From NCBI RefSeq assembly GCF_014205165.1, contig NZ_JACHMZ010000001.1:4446501-4510500 (forward strand): DNA of 64,000 nt. The letters run 5' to 3'. The stretch comes from Micromonospora carbonacea. Lineage in GTDB: Bacteria; Actinomycetota; Actinomycetes; Mycobacteriales; Micromonosporaceae. The notes beneath the pieces are model-generated. The model was not told the DNA's origin. It ran no database searches and worked only from the letters and a program-made list of their open reading frames with translations. The translations under genes and the position numbers were made by a program. This document shows, piece by piece, positions 23,754-32,519 of the stretch (positions within the stretch are counted from its first letter, which is position 1; each line of letters opens with the position of its first letter).

Positions 23754-24944
23754 TCACCTGCTCGGCGCGGCGCGGCGCACCACCGGCGGGTGGGCGGCGG
23801 CCGGAGGGCGGGGGCGGCGCGGGGGCCCGAGCCGGCGGGTCAGCGGCATCTCGACCCAGCGGTGCAGCAGCGCGGCCAGGCCGAGGTTGACCAGCAGGAA
23901 GCCGACCGCCGCCAGCGGGCCCCACCAGCCCGGCAGGCCCGTGCCGAGCCGGTCGGCCAGCCGCAGGACGGTGATCATGACGAAGACGTGCACCAGGTAG
24001 AAGGCGAAGGAGACCTCGCCGAGCCAGACCATCGGCCGGGACCGCCACGGCGTCCGCGCGCCGCGCACGTCCGCGTCGGCGGCGGCCACGATGACCAGCA
24101 GGTACGCCGCCGCGAGCAGCGCCGCCCACAGCTCGGCGCGGATCCACTGGGCGGCGACCACCCAGGTGACGACGAAGATGGCGCTGGCGGCGGTGAGCCC
24201 GGGCCCACGCCAGCGCCCCCGGCGCAGCAGCTCGGCGGCGGCCACCCCCATCCAGAACTCCAGCGACCGCACGACCGGGAAGATCTGGGTGAACCACCAG
24301 GTGCTCTCCTGCGGCACCAGGCGCTGCCCCGGCCAGAGCGCCACGATCAGCAGCGGCACGGCCACCACCACCGCCCACAGCGCCCCGACGGGCGCCCGGC
24401 GCACCAGGGGCAGCGCGAACGGCAGGCAGACGTAGAAGAACAGCTCGCAGGAGAGCGACCAGCTCACCGAGTTGACGCTGTAGAAGTAGCCGGGCGTCGG
24501 GTCCCACGCCTGGACCAGGAACAGGTTCTCCAGTGCGGCGCGGACGTTGACCGGGTCGGCGAAGACCCACACCCCGGTCGCCAGCACCACCGCCCACATC
24601 AGCAGGTGGTTCGGGTAGATCTTGGCGAGCCGGCGGCGCAGGAAGTCGCGGCGGCGGTCCCCGTCGCGGGCCGACCAGACCAGCACGAAGCCGCTGAGGA
24701 TGAAGAAGAACTCGACGCCGGACAGGCCCAGCGTGAACAGCCAGTCGACGACGGCCTTGGCCTCGGGCTGGCCGACGATCCGCATGGTGCCGACGTGGTA
24801 GCCGAAGACGAGCAGGGCAGCCACCCAGCGCAGCCCGGTCAGCGAGGGCAGCCGGCTGGCCGGGCGGGCCGGCGCGTCGGCGCGTACGACGGTCGGGGCG
24901 CCGGGGAGGCCGACGGCCCGACCCTCGGCGGGGGTCACCAGCAC
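23754..24944 (-). CDS. Acyltransferase family 3 membrane protein (OafA/NodX-like)
   Basis: The 396-residue integral membrane protein has about ten hydrophobic segments and the features of the acyltransferase-3 family: RLPSLTGLRWVAALLVFGYHV with the catalytic-type histidine near residue 45, FFILSGFVLVWS and the conserved RRRLAKIYPNHL. Such enzymes O-acylate sugars of surface glycans on the outer face of the membrane. The GTG at 24944 follows GGAGGA with a short spacer; longer frames add arginine-rich noise. It lies directly before the second block of glycan genes and probably decorates their product (inference). Confidence 0.85.
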   Translation of the reverse strand: MLVTPAEGRAVGLPGAPTVVRADAPARPASRLPSLTGLRWVAALLVFGYHVGTMRIVGQPEAKAVVDWLFTLGLSGVEFFFILSGFVLVWSARDGDRRRDFLRRRLAKIYPNHLLMWAVVLATGVWVFADPVNVRAALENLFLVQAWDPTPGYFYSVNSVSWSLSCELFFYVCLPFALPLVRRAPVGALWAVVVAVPLLIVALWPGQRLVPQESTWWFTQIFPVVRSLEFWMGVAAAELLRRGRWRGPGLTAASAIFVVTWVVAAQWIRAELWAALLAAAYLLVIVAAADADVRGARTPWRSRPMVWLGEVSFAFYLVHVFVMITVLRLADRLGTGLPGWWGPLAAVGFLLVNLGLAALLHRWVEMPLTRRLGPPRRPRPPAAAHPPVVRRAAPSR

Positions 24945-25102
24945 CGCTCTCCTCCTCGCGGACGCCCGGGCCGAGGCCGCCGCCCGGGTGACGGCGGGCC
25001 GCGCGGTGCCGCCCCGCCGGCACCCTACCCGGTGCGGCCGGGCGCGCCGCCCGCCGTCGGGCGTCCCGTGACGCGCCTGGCGGCGGCCCGGGCGCGATGG
25101 CC

Positions 25103-25108
25103 TAATAT
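25103..25108 (+). promoter_or_regulatory. -10 element upstream of the pyruvyltransferase gene
   Basis: TAATAT is an unusually AT-rich hexamer in this GC-rich region and lies 34 bases before the ATG at 25142, close to the ideal position. A matching -35 box was not evident. It could drive the second glycan block. Confidence 0.5.
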
Positions 25109-25141
25109 CGCGGTCTCGGCCACGACGAGGGGACAACACGG

Positions 25142-26464
25142 ATGCACCAGCGGATCCTGCTGCGGGCCAAGAAGGGGCCGTTCGACGTCTACTCCCCGGA
25201 GGAGACGTTCGAGCGCAACTGGATCGGCGAGAACGCCGGCAACCTCGTGTTCAGCCACGCGGCGCACAAGCTGTTGCGGACGTCGACGGCGGAGGTCACC
25301 TCGTCGGAGTTCCGGGTCAACCCGCGCGAGGCCGACGAGATCAACGAGCGGTTCGACGTGTTCGTGGTGCCGCTGGCCAACGCGTTCCGGCGCAGCTACG
25401 CACACCGCCTGGTCGCCATGACCCAGCTGATCGAGCGGCTGAAGATCCCGGTGGTGGTGTTCGGGGTCGGCGCGCAGACCAACGTCGACGCCGACCGGGA
25501 GTACCTGCGGCCGATCGACGACGCGGTGAAGGGGTTCGTCTCGGCGGTGCTGGACCGGTCGCACAGCATCGGGGTGCGGGGCGAGATCACCGAGGGATAC
25601 CTGCGGACCCTCGGCTTCTCCGCCGTCGACGTGATCGGCTGCCCGTCGATGTTCCTGCACGGCGACAGCCTGCGGGTCGACAAGCGCAAGACCACGCTCA
25701 CCGTCGAGGACCGGGTGGCGCTGACCGTCTCCCCGTACGTCAAGTCGATGGCGAAGGTCATCGCCTCGCACCACCGGCGGTACCCGAACCTGCGCTACCT
25801 GCCGCAGGACCTGAAGACGCTCGGCACCCTGCTCTTCGGCGACGCGCCGGAGGACCGGGGCAAGAAGGCGGCCATCCCGATCCACACCTCCCACCCGCTG
25901 TTCACCGAGGACAAGGTGCGGATGTTCGTCGACCCGTGGACGTGGATGGACTACCTGTCGCGGTTCGACTTCAACTTCGGCACCCGCATCCACGGCACCA
26001 TCACGGCGCTGGTGGCGGGCACGCCGGGCTATCTCTTCGCGCACGACTCGCGGACGCTTGAGCTGGCCCGGTACTTCGACATCCCGCACCGGCTGATGAA
26101 GGACGTCCCGCCGGACGTGGACGCCATAGAGCTCTACGACGAGGCCGACTACAGCGCGCTCAACAACGGGCACAAGGCCCGGTACGCGACGATGACGGCG
26201 TTCCTGGCCAAGCACGACCTCGGGGTCTCCTTCGCCGACGGCGACAGCGCCGCCCGGTTCGACCGGCAGGTCGCCGAGACGACCTTCCCCCCGGCGGTAC
26301 GCGCGCAGTCGGCCACCGACCCGGCGGAGCTGATCGCCCGCATCCAGTGGCTGCACGACCGCAACCAGGAGCTGAAGGAGACCGTCGCGGGGTTCGAGTC
26401 GCACCGGCTGCGGGCCCGGGTGCGGGCGGCCGGCGGCCGGATGAAGCGGATGCTCAAGCGTTAA
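25142..26464 (+). CDS. Polysaccharide pyruvyl transferase family protein
   Basis: The 440-residue protein matches the polysaccharide pyruvyltransferase family, which adds a ketal pyruvate from phosphoenolpyruvate to a sugar. Typical features are PVVVFGVGAQTNVDAD (near residues 101-116), the central SIGVRGEITEGYL, DVIGCPSMFL and the C-terminal FNFGTRIHGTITALVAGTPGYLF. ATG follows GAGGGG with a 9-base spacer. A basic helical tail (RARVRAAGGRMKRMLKR) may help membrane association. Ketal pyruvate is a common decoration of actinomycete wall polymers, so a role in the same glycan is likely. The acceptor sugar is unknown. Confidence 0.85.
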   Translation: MHQRILLRAKKGPFDVYSPEETFERNWIGENAGNLVFSHAAHKLLRTSTAEVTSSEFRVNPREADEINERFDVFVVPLANAFRRSYAHRLVAMTQLIERLKIPVVVFGVGAQTNVDADREYLRPIDDAVKGFVSAVLDRSHSIGVRGEITEGYLRTLGFSAVDVIGCPSMFLHGDSLRVDKRKTTLTVEDRVALTVSPYVKSMAKVIASHHRRYPNLRYLPQDLKTLGTLLFGDAPEDRGKKAAIPIHTSHPLFTEDKVRMFVDPWTWMDYLSRFDFNFGTRIHGTITALVAGTPGYLFAHDSRTLELARYFDIPHRLMKDVPPDVDAIELYDEADYSALNNGHKARYATMTAFLAKHDLGVSFADGDSAARFDRQVAETTFPPAVRAQSATDPAELIARIQWLHDRNQELKETVAGFESHRLRARVRAAGGRMKRMLKR

Positions 26465-26554
26465 CCCTCCGTAGGGGGTCTGTTCAGCGAGCCCACCCCC
26501 GGCGGATACGTCAGGTTCCGGGGCCGTCCATCCGGGCGGTCGAGGGTGTCGGGC

Positions 26555-27697
26555 GTGGTCAATGAGCCGACGCGGAGCCCACTGCTGAGCATCGTCGTCC
26601 CGGTGCACGGGGTCGAGGCGTACCTGTACCAGTGCCTGGAGTCGATCCTCGGCGGCCTGTCCGCCGCCGAGGCCGCCGAGGTCGAGCTGGTCGCCGTCGA
26701 CGACGCCTCCCCGGACCGGTGCGGGGAGATGCTGCGCTCGTACGCGGCGGGGCGGCCCCAGGTGCGGGTGGTGTCCCTGACCCGCAACGTGGGGCTGGGG
26801 CTGGCCCGCAACGCGGGGCTGGCGGAGGCGACCGGCCGGTACGTGTGGTTCGTCGACAGCGACGACTGGCTGCCCCCGGGCGCCCTGCCGACGGTGCTGG
26901 CGCGGCTGCGCCGCGACGAGCCGGACGTGCTGCTGGTGGACCACCTGCGGGTGCACGAGGGCGGCCGGCTGGAGGTCGACGCGAGCAGCCACCTGCTGCG
27001 CGGGGTCGACGGGTGCGTCCGGCTGGCCGACCGGCCCGAACTGCTGCGGGTGCAGCACACCGCGTGGAACAAGGTGGTCCGCCGGGCGTTCCTCGACGAG
27101 TTGGAGCTGCGCTTCCACCCCGGCTGGTACGAGGACATCCCGTTCAGCCACCCGCTGCTCATCGCCGCGGACCGGATCGGGGTGCTGGACCACGTCTGCT
27201 ACCACTACCGGCAGGGCCGGCTGGGGGCGATCACCTCGACCCGCAGCGGCCGGCACTTCGACGCGTTCGTGCAGTACGAGCGCCTCCAGCAGTGGGTGGC
27301 GCGGCACGTCACCGAGGAGTGGATCCGCACCGACCTGTTCGGTCTGATGATCAACCACTACCTGGTGGTGGTGGGCAACGACGGCCGGGTGCACCCGAGG
27401 CTGCGGCGGGGGTTCTTCCGCCGGGTCGCCGAGCACTACCGCCGCTACCTGCCCTCGGGCGGGTACGCCCGGCCGGGCGGGGTGGCCGGGCTGAAGCACC
27501 GCCTCGTCGCCCGGGACAGCTACCTCGCGTACAAGACGTTGCGGCGGGCGCACCGGCTGGCCGGCTCGCTGCGGCCGACGTCGCCCGCCGGGACGGCGGC
27601 CCCCGACGCGGCGTCCGGCGGGAGCGGGCCGCTGGCCGCCGACGCCGTCGCGCCGTCCGAGGCGGACCGGGGCAGCGCCCTGGCGGGCCGGGGATGA
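26555..27697 (+). CDS. Glycosyltransferase family 2
   Basis: The 380-residue protein is a GT-A family 2 glycosyltransferase: LLSIVVPVHGVEAYLYQCL at the N-terminus, LVAVDDASPD for the nucleotide-binding loop and WFVDSDDWL with the DxD-like metal motif near residue 103. The C-terminal part (CYHYRQGRLGAITSTR) is as in wall-polymer transferases. The GTG at 26555 was preferred because GAGGG sits 8 bases upstream; a GTG three codons earlier is possible. It overlaps the PseH-like gene by 4 bases and opens the pseudaminic acid run, so it may use or accept that sugar. Confidence 0.88.
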   Translation: MVNEPTRSPLLSIVVPVHGVEAYLYQCLESILGGLSAAEAAEVELVAVDDASPDRCGEMLRSYAAGRPQVRVVSLTRNVGLGLARNAGLAEATGRYVWFVDSDDWLPPGALPTVLARLRRDEPDVLLVDHLRVHEGGRLEVDASSHLLRGVDGCVRLADRPELLRVQHTAWNKVVRRAFLDELELRFHPGWYEDIPFSHPLLIAADRIGVLDHVCYHYRQGRLGAITSTRSGRHFDAFVQYERLQQWVARHVTEEWIRTDLFGLMINHYLVVVGNDGRVHPRLRRGFFRRVAEHYRRYLPSGGYARPGGVAGLKHRLVARDSYLAYKTLRRAHRLAGSLRPTSPAGTAAPDAASGGSGPLAADAVAPSEADRGSALAGRG

Positions 27698-28293
27698 CCG
27701 GGCCGGGACCGGGCGGCACCGCCACCACCGCCACCAGCGCCTCCAGCGCCGGCACCGCCGCCGACAGCGCCGGAAGCGCCACCACCAGGGCGGGCGGCGG
27801 GCTGCGGCCCGCCCGCGAGGCCGACCTGGCGACGATCCTGCGGTGGCGCAACCACCCGCAGGTCCGCGAGGTCAGCCTCACCCGGCACGAGATCGGCCCG
27901 GCCGAGCACGCCGCCTGGTGGGCGGGCGTACGCGTCGACCCGGACCGGCGGGTGCTGGTGCACGAGCACCTCGGGCAGCCCTGCGGCGTGGTGACCTTCT
28001 CCGGCGTGACCAGCCCCGACCGGGCGCTGACCTGGGGCTTCTATCTCGACGTCGAGGGGCTGGACGCCCGGCGGGCGCTCCTGCCGGCCTGGCTGTCGCT
28101 GGAGGAGGCGGCGATCGCGTACGCGTTCGGCACCCTCGGCGCGCGCACCCTCGGCGGGGAGACGCTGGCCACCAACCGGCCGGTGCTGGCGCTGCACCGG
28201 CGCTTCGGGTTCACGATCGTCCGGCGCTACGAGCGGGACGTCGACGGCACGCCGCACCAGGTGGTGTGGACGCAACTGAGCAGGGGAACATGA
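27694..28293 (+). CDS. pseH: GNAT acetyltransferase, PseH-like
   Basis: The 199-residue protein has a disordered 35-residue N-terminus, then a GNAT domain beginning LRPAREADLATILRWRNHPQVREVSLT, the usual opening of PseH-type amino-sugar N-acetyltransferases. The acetyl-CoA region is around GARTLGGETLATNRPVLALHRRFGF. In the pseudaminic acid pathway this step acetylates the 4-amino group of UDP-4-amino-4,6-dideoxy-AltNAc. The ATG overlaps the upstream stop (ATGA) and its own stop overlaps the pseI start, consistent with one transcript. GNAT similarity alone does not prove the substrate; the neighbours do most of that work. Confidence 0.82.
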   Translation: MTGPGPGGTATTATSASSAGTAADSAGSATTRAGGGLRPAREADLATILRWRNHPQVREVSLTRHEIGPAEHAAWWAGVRVDPDRRVLVHEHLGQPCGVVTFSGVTSPDRALTWGFYLDVEGLDARRALLPAWLSLEEAAIAYAFGTLGARTLGGETLATNRPVLALHRRFGFTIVRRYERDVDGTPHQVVWTQLSRGT

Positions 28294-29339
28294 CGACAGT
28301 CAAGATCGGCCCGCACGCGGTGGGCACCGGCGAGCGGCCCTTCGTGGTGGCCGAGATGTCCGGCAACCACAACGGCAGCCTCGACCGGGCGCTGGCCATC
28401 GTGGACGCGGTGGCGGCCAGCGGCGCGCACGCGCTCAAGCTCCAGACGTACACCCCGGACACGCTGACCATCGACGTGGACGCGCCGGAGTTCCGCATCT
28501 CCGGCGGCCACGAACTGTGGGGCGGCGAGCGGCTCTACCAGCTCTTCGAGCGGGCGCACACGCCGTACGAGTGGCACGGGCCGATCTTCGAGCGGGCCCG
28601 CCGGCACGGCCTGACGGTCTTCTCGTCGCCGTTCGACGCCACGGCGGTGGAGCTGCTGGAGGAGCTGGACGCCCCGGCGTACAAGATCGCCTCGTCGGAG
28701 CTGGTGGACCTGCCGCTGATCCGGCTGGTGGCCGCCACCGGCAAGCCGATGGTGATCTCCACCGGCATGGCCACGGTCGGCGAGATCGACGCCGCGGTGA
28801 CCGCCGCCCGCGAGGGCGGCGCGGGCGGCATCGTGCTGCTGGCGTGCACCGCGTCGTACCCGGCCCCGCCGCAGGACAGCAACCTGCGCCGGCTGCCGGT
28901 GCTGGCCGACACGTTCGGCGTGCCGGTCGGGATCTCCGACCACACGCCCGGCATCGGGGTGCCGGTGGCGGCGGTGGCGCTGGGCGCCTGCCTGATCGAG
29001 AAGCACGTGACGCTGCGCCGCGCCGACGGCGGGGTGGACTCGGACTTCTCGCTGGAGCCGACGGAGCTGGCCGACCTGCGCGTCGAGTCCGAGCGGGCCT
29101 GGGCGGCGCTGGGCGTCACCACGATCGGCCCGACCCCCACCGAGCGGGAGGGGCTGCGGTTCCGCCGGTCGCTGTACGTAGTGGCCGACGTGCGCGCGGG
29201 CGAGCCGGTGACCCGGGACAACGTGCGTTCGATCCGCCCGGCCGGCGGCCTGCCCCCGGCCGACCTGGACCGGGTGCTGGGCCGCACGTTCCGCCGCGAC
29301 GTGCCCCGGGGCACCGCGCTGGGCTGGGACCTGGTCTGA
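28290..29339 (+). CDS. pseI: Pseudaminic acid synthase (NeuB family)
   Basis: The 349-residue protein is a nonulosonic acid synthase that condenses phosphoenolpyruvate with a 2,4-diacetamido hexose. AEMSGNHNGSLDRAL (residues 22-36), LKLQTYTPDTLTID (49-62) and KIASSELVDLPLI are the NeuB-type signatures, and the variant with NHNGS and QTYTPDT matches PseI better than sialic acid synthases. The C-terminal 60 residues form the SAF antifreeze-like domain (RSLYVVADVRAGEPVTRDNVRSIRP). Length is as expected. ATG overlaps the pseH stop by 4 bases. Confidence 0.88.
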   Translation: MTTVKIGPHAVGTGERPFVVAEMSGNHNGSLDRALAIVDAVAASGAHALKLQTYTPDTLTIDVDAPEFRISGGHELWGGERLYQLFERAHTPYEWHGPIFERARRHGLTVFSSPFDATAVELLEELDAPAYKIASSELVDLPLIRLVAATGKPMVISTGMATVGEIDAAVTAAREGGAGGIVLLACTASYPAPPQDSNLRRLPVLADTFGVPVGISDHTPGIGVPVAAVALGACLIEKHVTLRRADGGVDSDFSLEPTELADLRVESERAWAALGVTTIGPTPTEREGLRFRRSLYVVADVRAGEPVTRDNVRSIRPAGGLPPADLDRVLGRTFRRDVPRGTALGWDLV

Positions 29340-29528
29340 CCGGCGGACACGTCCCGTTCACCTGGCGGCCCGCTGTCGACGCGGGACGGGCATGACGCAT
29401 TCACCGCCCGCGTCGCGCCCGTTCACCGTCCGGCGTGGGGCCGTTAACTCTGCCGGCTTAGCGTCACGAACCGTCCGCCGGCCGGCACCGTCCCCGGCCG
29501 GAAGATCAACCGACCTTGGGAGCACCAG

Positions 29529-30512
29529 TTGAGCGAGTTGAATGGGTCCTCCATTCTGATCACCGGGGGCACCGGGTCCTTCGGCCGCACCTTCCTGCGG
29601 CACGTCCTGGCCGAGGCCGACCCGGCCCGGGTGGTGGTGTTCTCCCGCGACGAGCTCAAGCAGTACGAGCTGCGCCAGCAGCTCGGCGACGACCCCCGGC
29701 TGCGCTGGTTCATCGGCGACATCCGGGACCGGCACCGCCTCACCCGGGCCATGCACGGCGTCGACCACGTCGTGCACGCCGCCGCGCTCAAGCAGGTGGA
29801 CACCGCCGAGTACAACCCGTCGGAGTTCATCGCCACCAACATCACCGGCTCGCAGCACGTCGTCGACGCGGCCATCGAGGCCGGGGTGAAGAAGGTCATC
29901 GCGCTCTCCACCGACAAGGCGTCCAGCCCGATCAACCTGTACGGGGCGACGAAGCTCGTCGGCGACAAGTTGTTCGTCTCGGCGAACCACTACGCCGCCC
30001 ACCACCCGACCCGGTTCGCCGTGGTGCGCTACGGCAACGTGGTGGGCAGCCGGGGCTCGGTGGTGCCCCTGTTCCGCCGGCTCGCCGCCGAGGGCAGGAG
30101 CCTGCCCGTCACCGACAAGCGGATGACCCGGTTCTGGATCACCCTGGACCAGGCCGTGCAGTTCGTCGTGGACTCGTTCGACCAGATGCAGGGCGGGGAG
30201 CTGTTCGTGCCGCGCATCCCGAGCATGCGCATCCTCGACCTGGTGGAGGCCGTCGCCCCGGACGCCACCACCCACGAGATCGGCATCCGGCCCGGCGAGA
30301 AGCTGCACGAGGAGATGATCGCCCCGGACGACAGCCGGCGGACCCTGCGCACCCCGGACCGGTTCATCGTGCAGCCGACCATCGCCACCTGGGGCTACCA
30401 GCCGCCCGCGCACTGCGAGCCGGTGCCGGACGGCTTCGCCTACCAGTCGGACAGCAACGACGAGTGGCTCGGCGTGGAGCAGCTGCGCGACATGCTCGGC
30501 ATCGCCGCGTGA
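29529..30512 (+). CDS. pseB: UDP-N-acetylglucosamine 4,6-dehydratase (inverting)
   Basis: The 327-residue extended SDR matches PseB, the first enzyme of pseudaminic acid synthesis, which dehydrates and C5-epimerises UDP-GlcNAc. It has the NAD motif GGTGSFG (residues 13-19), FSRDELKQYE, HAAALKQVDTAEYNP and IALSTDKASSPINLYGATKL, all highly specific for the family. The start is a TTG at 29529 supported by GGGAG 7 bases upstream. A 189-base gap separates it from pseI, so it may have its own promoter; a weak TAGCGT lies at 29459. The stop overlaps the pseC start. Confidence 0.92.
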   Translation: MSELNGSSILITGGTGSFGRTFLRHVLAEADPARVVVFSRDELKQYELRQQLGDDPRLRWFIGDIRDRHRLTRAMHGVDHVVHAAALKQVDTAEYNPSEFIATNITGSQHVVDAAIEAGVKKVIALSTDKASSPINLYGATKLVGDKLFVSANHYAAHHPTRFAVVRYGNVVGSRGSVVPLFRRLAAEGRSLPVTDKRMTRFWITLDQAVQFVVDSFDQMQGGELFVPRIPSMRILDLVEAVAPDATTHEIGIRPGEKLHEEMIAPDDSRRTLRTPDRFIVQPTIATWGYQPPAHCEPVPDGFAYQSDSNDEWLGVEQLRDMLGIAA

Positions 30513-31666
30513 TGGCGATGCTCCCGTACGGGCGGCAGTCCGTCACCGACGACGACGTCGCCGCCGTGGTCGCCGTGCTGCGCAGCGACTGGCTCACCAC
30601 CGGCCCGCAGGTCGACGCGTTCGAGGCGGACCTGGCCGGCTGGACCGACGGGGTCGGCTGCGCGGTCGTGTCCAACGGCACGGCCGCCCTGCACGTGGCG
30701 TACGCGGCGGCCGGCGTCGGCCCCGGCGACGAGGTGGTCGTGCCGCCGATGACGTTCGCGGCCACCGCCAGCACCGCCGTCGCGCTGGGCGCGCGGGTCG
30801 TCTTCGCCGACGTCGAGCCGGAGACGTACACCCTGGACCCGGCGGCGGTCGGCGCGGCGCTGACCGCCCGGACGAAGGTGGTGGCGGCGGTCGACTACGC
30901 CGGCCACCCCGCCGACTACGACGCGCTGCGCGCGGTGCTCGGCGGCGGCGACCCGCTGCTGCTCGCCGACGCCGCCCACTCCATCGGCGCGGCCTACCAC
31001 GGCCGGCCGGTCGGGTCGCTCGCCGACCTGACCACGTTCTCGTTCTTCCCGACGAAGAACCTCACCACCGCCGAGGGCGGCGCGGTCGCCGCCGTCAGCC
31101 CGGCCCTGCTGGAGCGGGCCCGCCGGTTCCGCAACCACGGCCTCGTGCGCGACCGCGCCGCGCAGCGCTGGCCGGACGAGGGCGGCTGGCACCAGGAGAT
31201 CCACGAGTTCGGGCTCAACTACCGGCTGCCGGACGTGCTCTGCGCGCTGGGCCGCAGCCAGCTGCGCCGGCTGCCCCGGTTCCTGGCCCGCCGCGCCGAG
31301 CTGGTCGCCCGCTACGACGCGGCCCTGGCCGACCTGCCCGGCGTGTCGACGCCCGGCCGGCGGTCCTGGGCCGAGCCGGCCTGGCACCTGTACCCGATCC
31401 GGGTGCACGAGGGCCGCCGCCGCGCCGTCTACGACGCGATGCGGGCCGCCGGGATCGGCGTGCAGGTCAACTACGTCCCCGTGCACTGGCACCCGGCGTT
31501 CGCGGAGCTGGGCTACCGGCGCGGCTCCTGCCCGGTCGCCGAGGGGTTCTACGCCGAGCAGCTCTCCCTGCCGCTGTTCCCCGACCTCACCGACGCCGAC
31601 CAGGACCGCGTCGTCGACGCCCTGGCCGCCGCCCTGCACGCCGCCCCGGCGCGCGCCGCCGCCTGA
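30512..31666 (+). CDS. pseC: UDP-4-amino-4,6-dideoxy-N-acetyl-beta-L-altrosamine transaminase
   Basis: This 384-residue DegT/DnrJ-family aminotransferase has YGRQSVTDDDVAAVVAVLRS at the N-terminus, a hallmark of PseC, then SNGTAALH, DAAHSIGA and the PLP lysine K182 in FPTKNLTTAEGG. It transaminates the 4-keto sugar made by PseB. The ATG shares its A with the TGA of pseB (TGATG), so translation is probably coupled. It is the third DegT-type aminotransferase of the window, and the only one whose substrate can be inferred with some confidence. Confidence 0.9.
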   Translation: MAMLPYGRQSVTDDDVAAVVAVLRSDWLTTGPQVDAFEADLAGWTDGVGCAVVSNGTAALHVAYAAAGVGPGDEVVVPPMTFAATASTAVALGARVVFADVEPETYTLDPAAVGAALTARTKVVAAVDYAGHPADYDALRAVLGGGDPLLLADAAHSIGAAYHGRPVGSLADLTTFSFFPTKNLTTAEGGAVAAVSPALLERARRFRNHGLVRDRAAQRWPDEGGWHQEIHEFGLNYRLPDVLCALGRSQLRRLPRFLARRAELVARYDAALADLPGVSTPGRRSWAEPAWHLYPIRVHEGRRRAVYDAMRAAGIGVQVNYVPVHWHPAFAELGYRRGSCPVAEGFYAEQLSLPLFPDLTDADQDRVVDALAAALHAAPARAAA

Positions 31667-31676
31667 GGGGACCGGG

Positions 31677-32519
31677 ATGCACCACGCGAACCACTTCTAC
31701 GGCCACGCGCACGTGCTGGCCCGCTACTGCGGCCTCGGCGACGGGCACCCGCCCCGGATCGACGGGTACGTCCAGCACGGCTGGAACATCGGCGACGGCC
31801 TCGCCCCCGGCCACCCGTACGTCGAGGGCACGCCGAGCCTGCTGTGGTCGGAGCAGACCCGGCGGCGGGCCTGGTCGGTGGGGCGGCGCAACGTCGTGGT
31901 GACCGGCGCGCCGTTCGCGTACCTGCTGGCGCTGCGCGTCGACGACCCGCCGGAGCCGCAGCGGGAGGGGACCATCTGGTATCCGTTCCACGGCTGGGAG
32001 GGCCAGCACGTGCGCGGCGACCACCGAGAGCTGATCGCCCGCATCCGCGCCACCGAGCCGGGCCCGGTCACCGTGTGCCTCTACTGGCACGAGTACGGCA
32101 TGCGCCGGGTCCGCCGCCTCTACGAGCAGGCCGGGTTCCGGGTGATCTGCCACGGCTACCGGGGGCACTGGTGGAAGGACACCGACCCGCTCTTCCTCGA
32201 CAAGCAGCTCACCGAGCTGCGCCGGCACCGCCGGGTCGCGTCCAACCGGCTGACCAGCGCCATCTTCTACGGCATCGCGGCCGGTTGCGAGCCCGCCGTC
32301 TACGGCGACCCGATGATCCTGGCCGACGAGGACCCGACGTTCGGCGGCACCGCCCGCATCCGCCGGCAGTGGCCGGACCTGCACGGCGAGTCGGTGCACC
32401 TGCCGACGGCGGTCGAGATCGCCCGCGCCGAACTGGGCACCGACCACCGTTGCACGCCGGCCGAGCTGCGGGAGCTGCTGGGTTGGGCGACCCTCCAGGA
32501 GGAACACGTTGACCACTGA
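31677..32519 (+). CDS. Unassigned protein in pseudaminic acid run, possible GT-B type transferase
   Basis: The 280-residue protein has no domain I can name. It is rich in Trp, His, Tyr and Arg. VQHGWN near residue 32, TVCLYWHEYGMRRVRRLYEQAGF near 132-154 (strand then helix) and the C-terminal SNRLTSAIFYGIAAGCEPAVYGDPM echo how GT-B sugar transferases place the donor-binding helix. It starts at ATG 31677, 10 bases after pseC, and overlaps the next gene by 11 bases. Its place among the CMP-pseudaminate enzymes makes a nonulosonic acid transferase a reasonable hypothesis, but this is inference from weak motif resemblance. Confidence 0.7.
   Translation: MHHANHFYGHAHVLARYCGLGDGHPPRIDGYVQHGWNIGDGLAPGHPYVEGTPSLLWSEQTRRRAWSVGRRNVVVTGAPFAYLLALRVDDPPEPQREGTIWYPFHGWEGQHVRGDHRELIARIRATEPGPVTVCLYWHEYGMRRVRRLYEQAGFRVICHGYRGHWWKDTDPLFLDKQLTELRRHRRVASNRLTSAIFYGIAAGCEPAVYGDPMILADEDPTFGGTARIRRQWPDLHGESVHLPTAVEIARAELGTDHRCTPAELRELLGWATLQEEHVDH

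Noticed and set aside
25025..27553. 842-codon open frame on the minus strand
   Set aside because: It covers the pyruvyltransferase and GT2 genes in antisense and has only low-complexity His/Arg/Val-rich content.
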